DNA of 64,000 nt, taken from positions 1 to 64,000 of the forward strand of contig JALHQB010000017.1 in NCBI GenBank assembly GCA_022842185.1, in the 5' to 3' direction. Shown here piece by piece: positions 63,352 to 64,000 of the stretch. Source of the DNA: Acetobacteraceae bacterium. Its GTDB lineage: Bacteria; Pseudomonadota; Alphaproteobacteria; Acetobacterales; Acetobacteraceae. How positions within the stretch are numbered: the stretch's first letter is position 1; every line of letters begins with the position of its first letter. The notes under the pieces were generated by a model. That model saw only the letters and a list, made by a program, of their open reading frames with translations, was not told where the DNA came from and did not search any database. Position numbers and translations under genes: made by a program.

Positions 63352-64000
63352 ATGACGCTGGTTTTCAACACCCACGGCAAGGGCCGGGTCCGCATCATGC
63401 GCGTCCACAAGGATGGCGACCGCCATGAGGTTCGCGAACTGACCGTGATGGCGATGCTGAAGGGCGATTTCTCCCGCGCCTTCACTCATGCCGACAACGC
63501 GCTGTGCGTCTCGACCGACACGGTGAAGAACATCATCAATGTGGTGGCGCGGGAAAACTTGGCCCTGCCGAACGAACCCTTCTGCCAGGCGGTCGCGCAG
63601 CGATTCCTCGATCTCTACGAACAGGTCGAGGAGGTGAGCATCTCCGCGCTCGAGACCAGATGGACGCGGCTTGCGGTCGGCGGCGTGCCCCATGGGCACA
63701 GCTTCGTGCTCGACGGCAACGGCAAGCCGCTGACCGAGGTGAAGGCCACGCGCGGCGCCATGGCGACGACGTCTGGCGTGTCGGGCTTCACCTTCATGAA
63801 GTGCACGGAATCCGGCTGGGCCAACTATCTCATGGACCCGATGACGACGCTCAAGGAGACCGACGACCGGATCGCCGCCACCGCCATGGAGGCGCGCTGG
63901 CGTTGGCAGGCGACGCCCGCCGATTGGGAGGCGGCGAATGCGACGATCCTGTCCACGATGCTCGACGTCTTCGCCACCACCTACAGCAGCAGCGTGCAGG
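63352..64000 (+). CDS. Urate oxidase (uricase), 3' end outside window
   Basis: The first 216 residues of a cofactor-free uricase, which oxidises urate to 5-hydroxyisourate. The fold repeats start GKGRVRIMRVHKDGDRHEV and FTHADNALCVSTDTVKNIIN (with the conserved Thr of the active site), then FVLDGNGKPLTEVKATRGAM and GVSGFTFMKCTESGW. AAGGGG ten bases before the ATG supports the start. It runs off the right edge; purine-degradation genes may follow. Confidence 0.93.
   Translation, partial: MTLVFNTHGKGRVRIMRVHKDGDRHEVRELTVMAMLKGDFSRAFTHADNALCVSTDTVKNIINVVARENLALPNEPFCQAVAQRFLDLYEQVEEVSISALETRWTRLAVGGVPHGHSFVLDGNGKPLTEVKATRGAMATTSGVSGFTFMKCTESGWANYLMDPMTTLKETDDRIAATAMEARWRWQATPADWEAANATILSTMLDVFATTYSSSVQ

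Overview
The window is about 64 kb of uniformly GC-rich (roughly 70% by eye), densely coded chromosome. It fits an alphaproteobacterium, most likely Rhodospirillales/Acetobacteraceae (Roseomonas-like). Supporting this are a circularly permuted two-piece tmRNA with an alphaproteobacterial-type tag, an alpha-type SspB, ThyX, SURF1/COX3, DUF1272 and DUF2798 proteins, and LPS, heptose and Mla genes. The family placement is inference. I see no tRNA, rRNA, CRISPR array, phage or transposase.

Left part (1-11.2 kb): efflux and arsenic. A TetR gene, a NodT-type outer-membrane lipoprotein and a partial MdtA-like adaptor run leftward. An AcrA/AcrB-like pair runs rightward from a promoter with two TetR-type sites. 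A compact arsenate module (ArsR-ArsC fusion, dedicated GAPDH, ArsJ) converges on the RND gene, and its genes overlap at their stop/start codons.

11.3-28.6 kb: a catabolic block for amides, lactams or N-heterocycles. It holds an amidase, a citryl-CoA-lyase-like protein, hydantoinase/oxoprolinase B and A subunits, a second amidase, a class III aminotransferase, a penicillin-acylase-type Ntn hydrolase, an orphan oligopeptide-type binding protein, and a three-subunit molybdenum hydroxylase with a divergent TetR regulator. The substrate is unknown.

28.6-35.1 kb: an LLM flavin monooxygenase, thioredoxin, and a second RND pump with a lipoprotein adaptor. 35.3-43.8 kb: envelope and core genes (DUF374 acyltransferase, waaA, lpxK, metF, mlaA, mlaC, a GNAT, hldE). 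43.9-52.9 kb: pmbA, a methyltransferase, an M16 peptidase and thrC; a sulfotransferase, an M32 carboxypeptidase, SURF1 and DUF983. 53-60 kb: cox3, class II fumarase with a coupled RHH protein, small genes (VOC, YXWGXW, RidA, DUF1272), a frameshifted DUF2798 gene, and class I fumarase. 59.8-64 kb: sspB next to ssrA, an M20 amidohydrolase, thyX, a small membrane protein, and the start of a uricase.

The most unusual material is non-coding. One family of composite multi-hairpin intergenic repeats has two long copies, inverted relative to each other, and one short copy. A second, unrelated family has a conserved linker between two changing stems. Others are the ssrA-sspB linkage, a 7-bp tandem duplication that breaks the DUF2798 gene, and a shared ACCG-N2-CGGT core at two TetR-type promoters.
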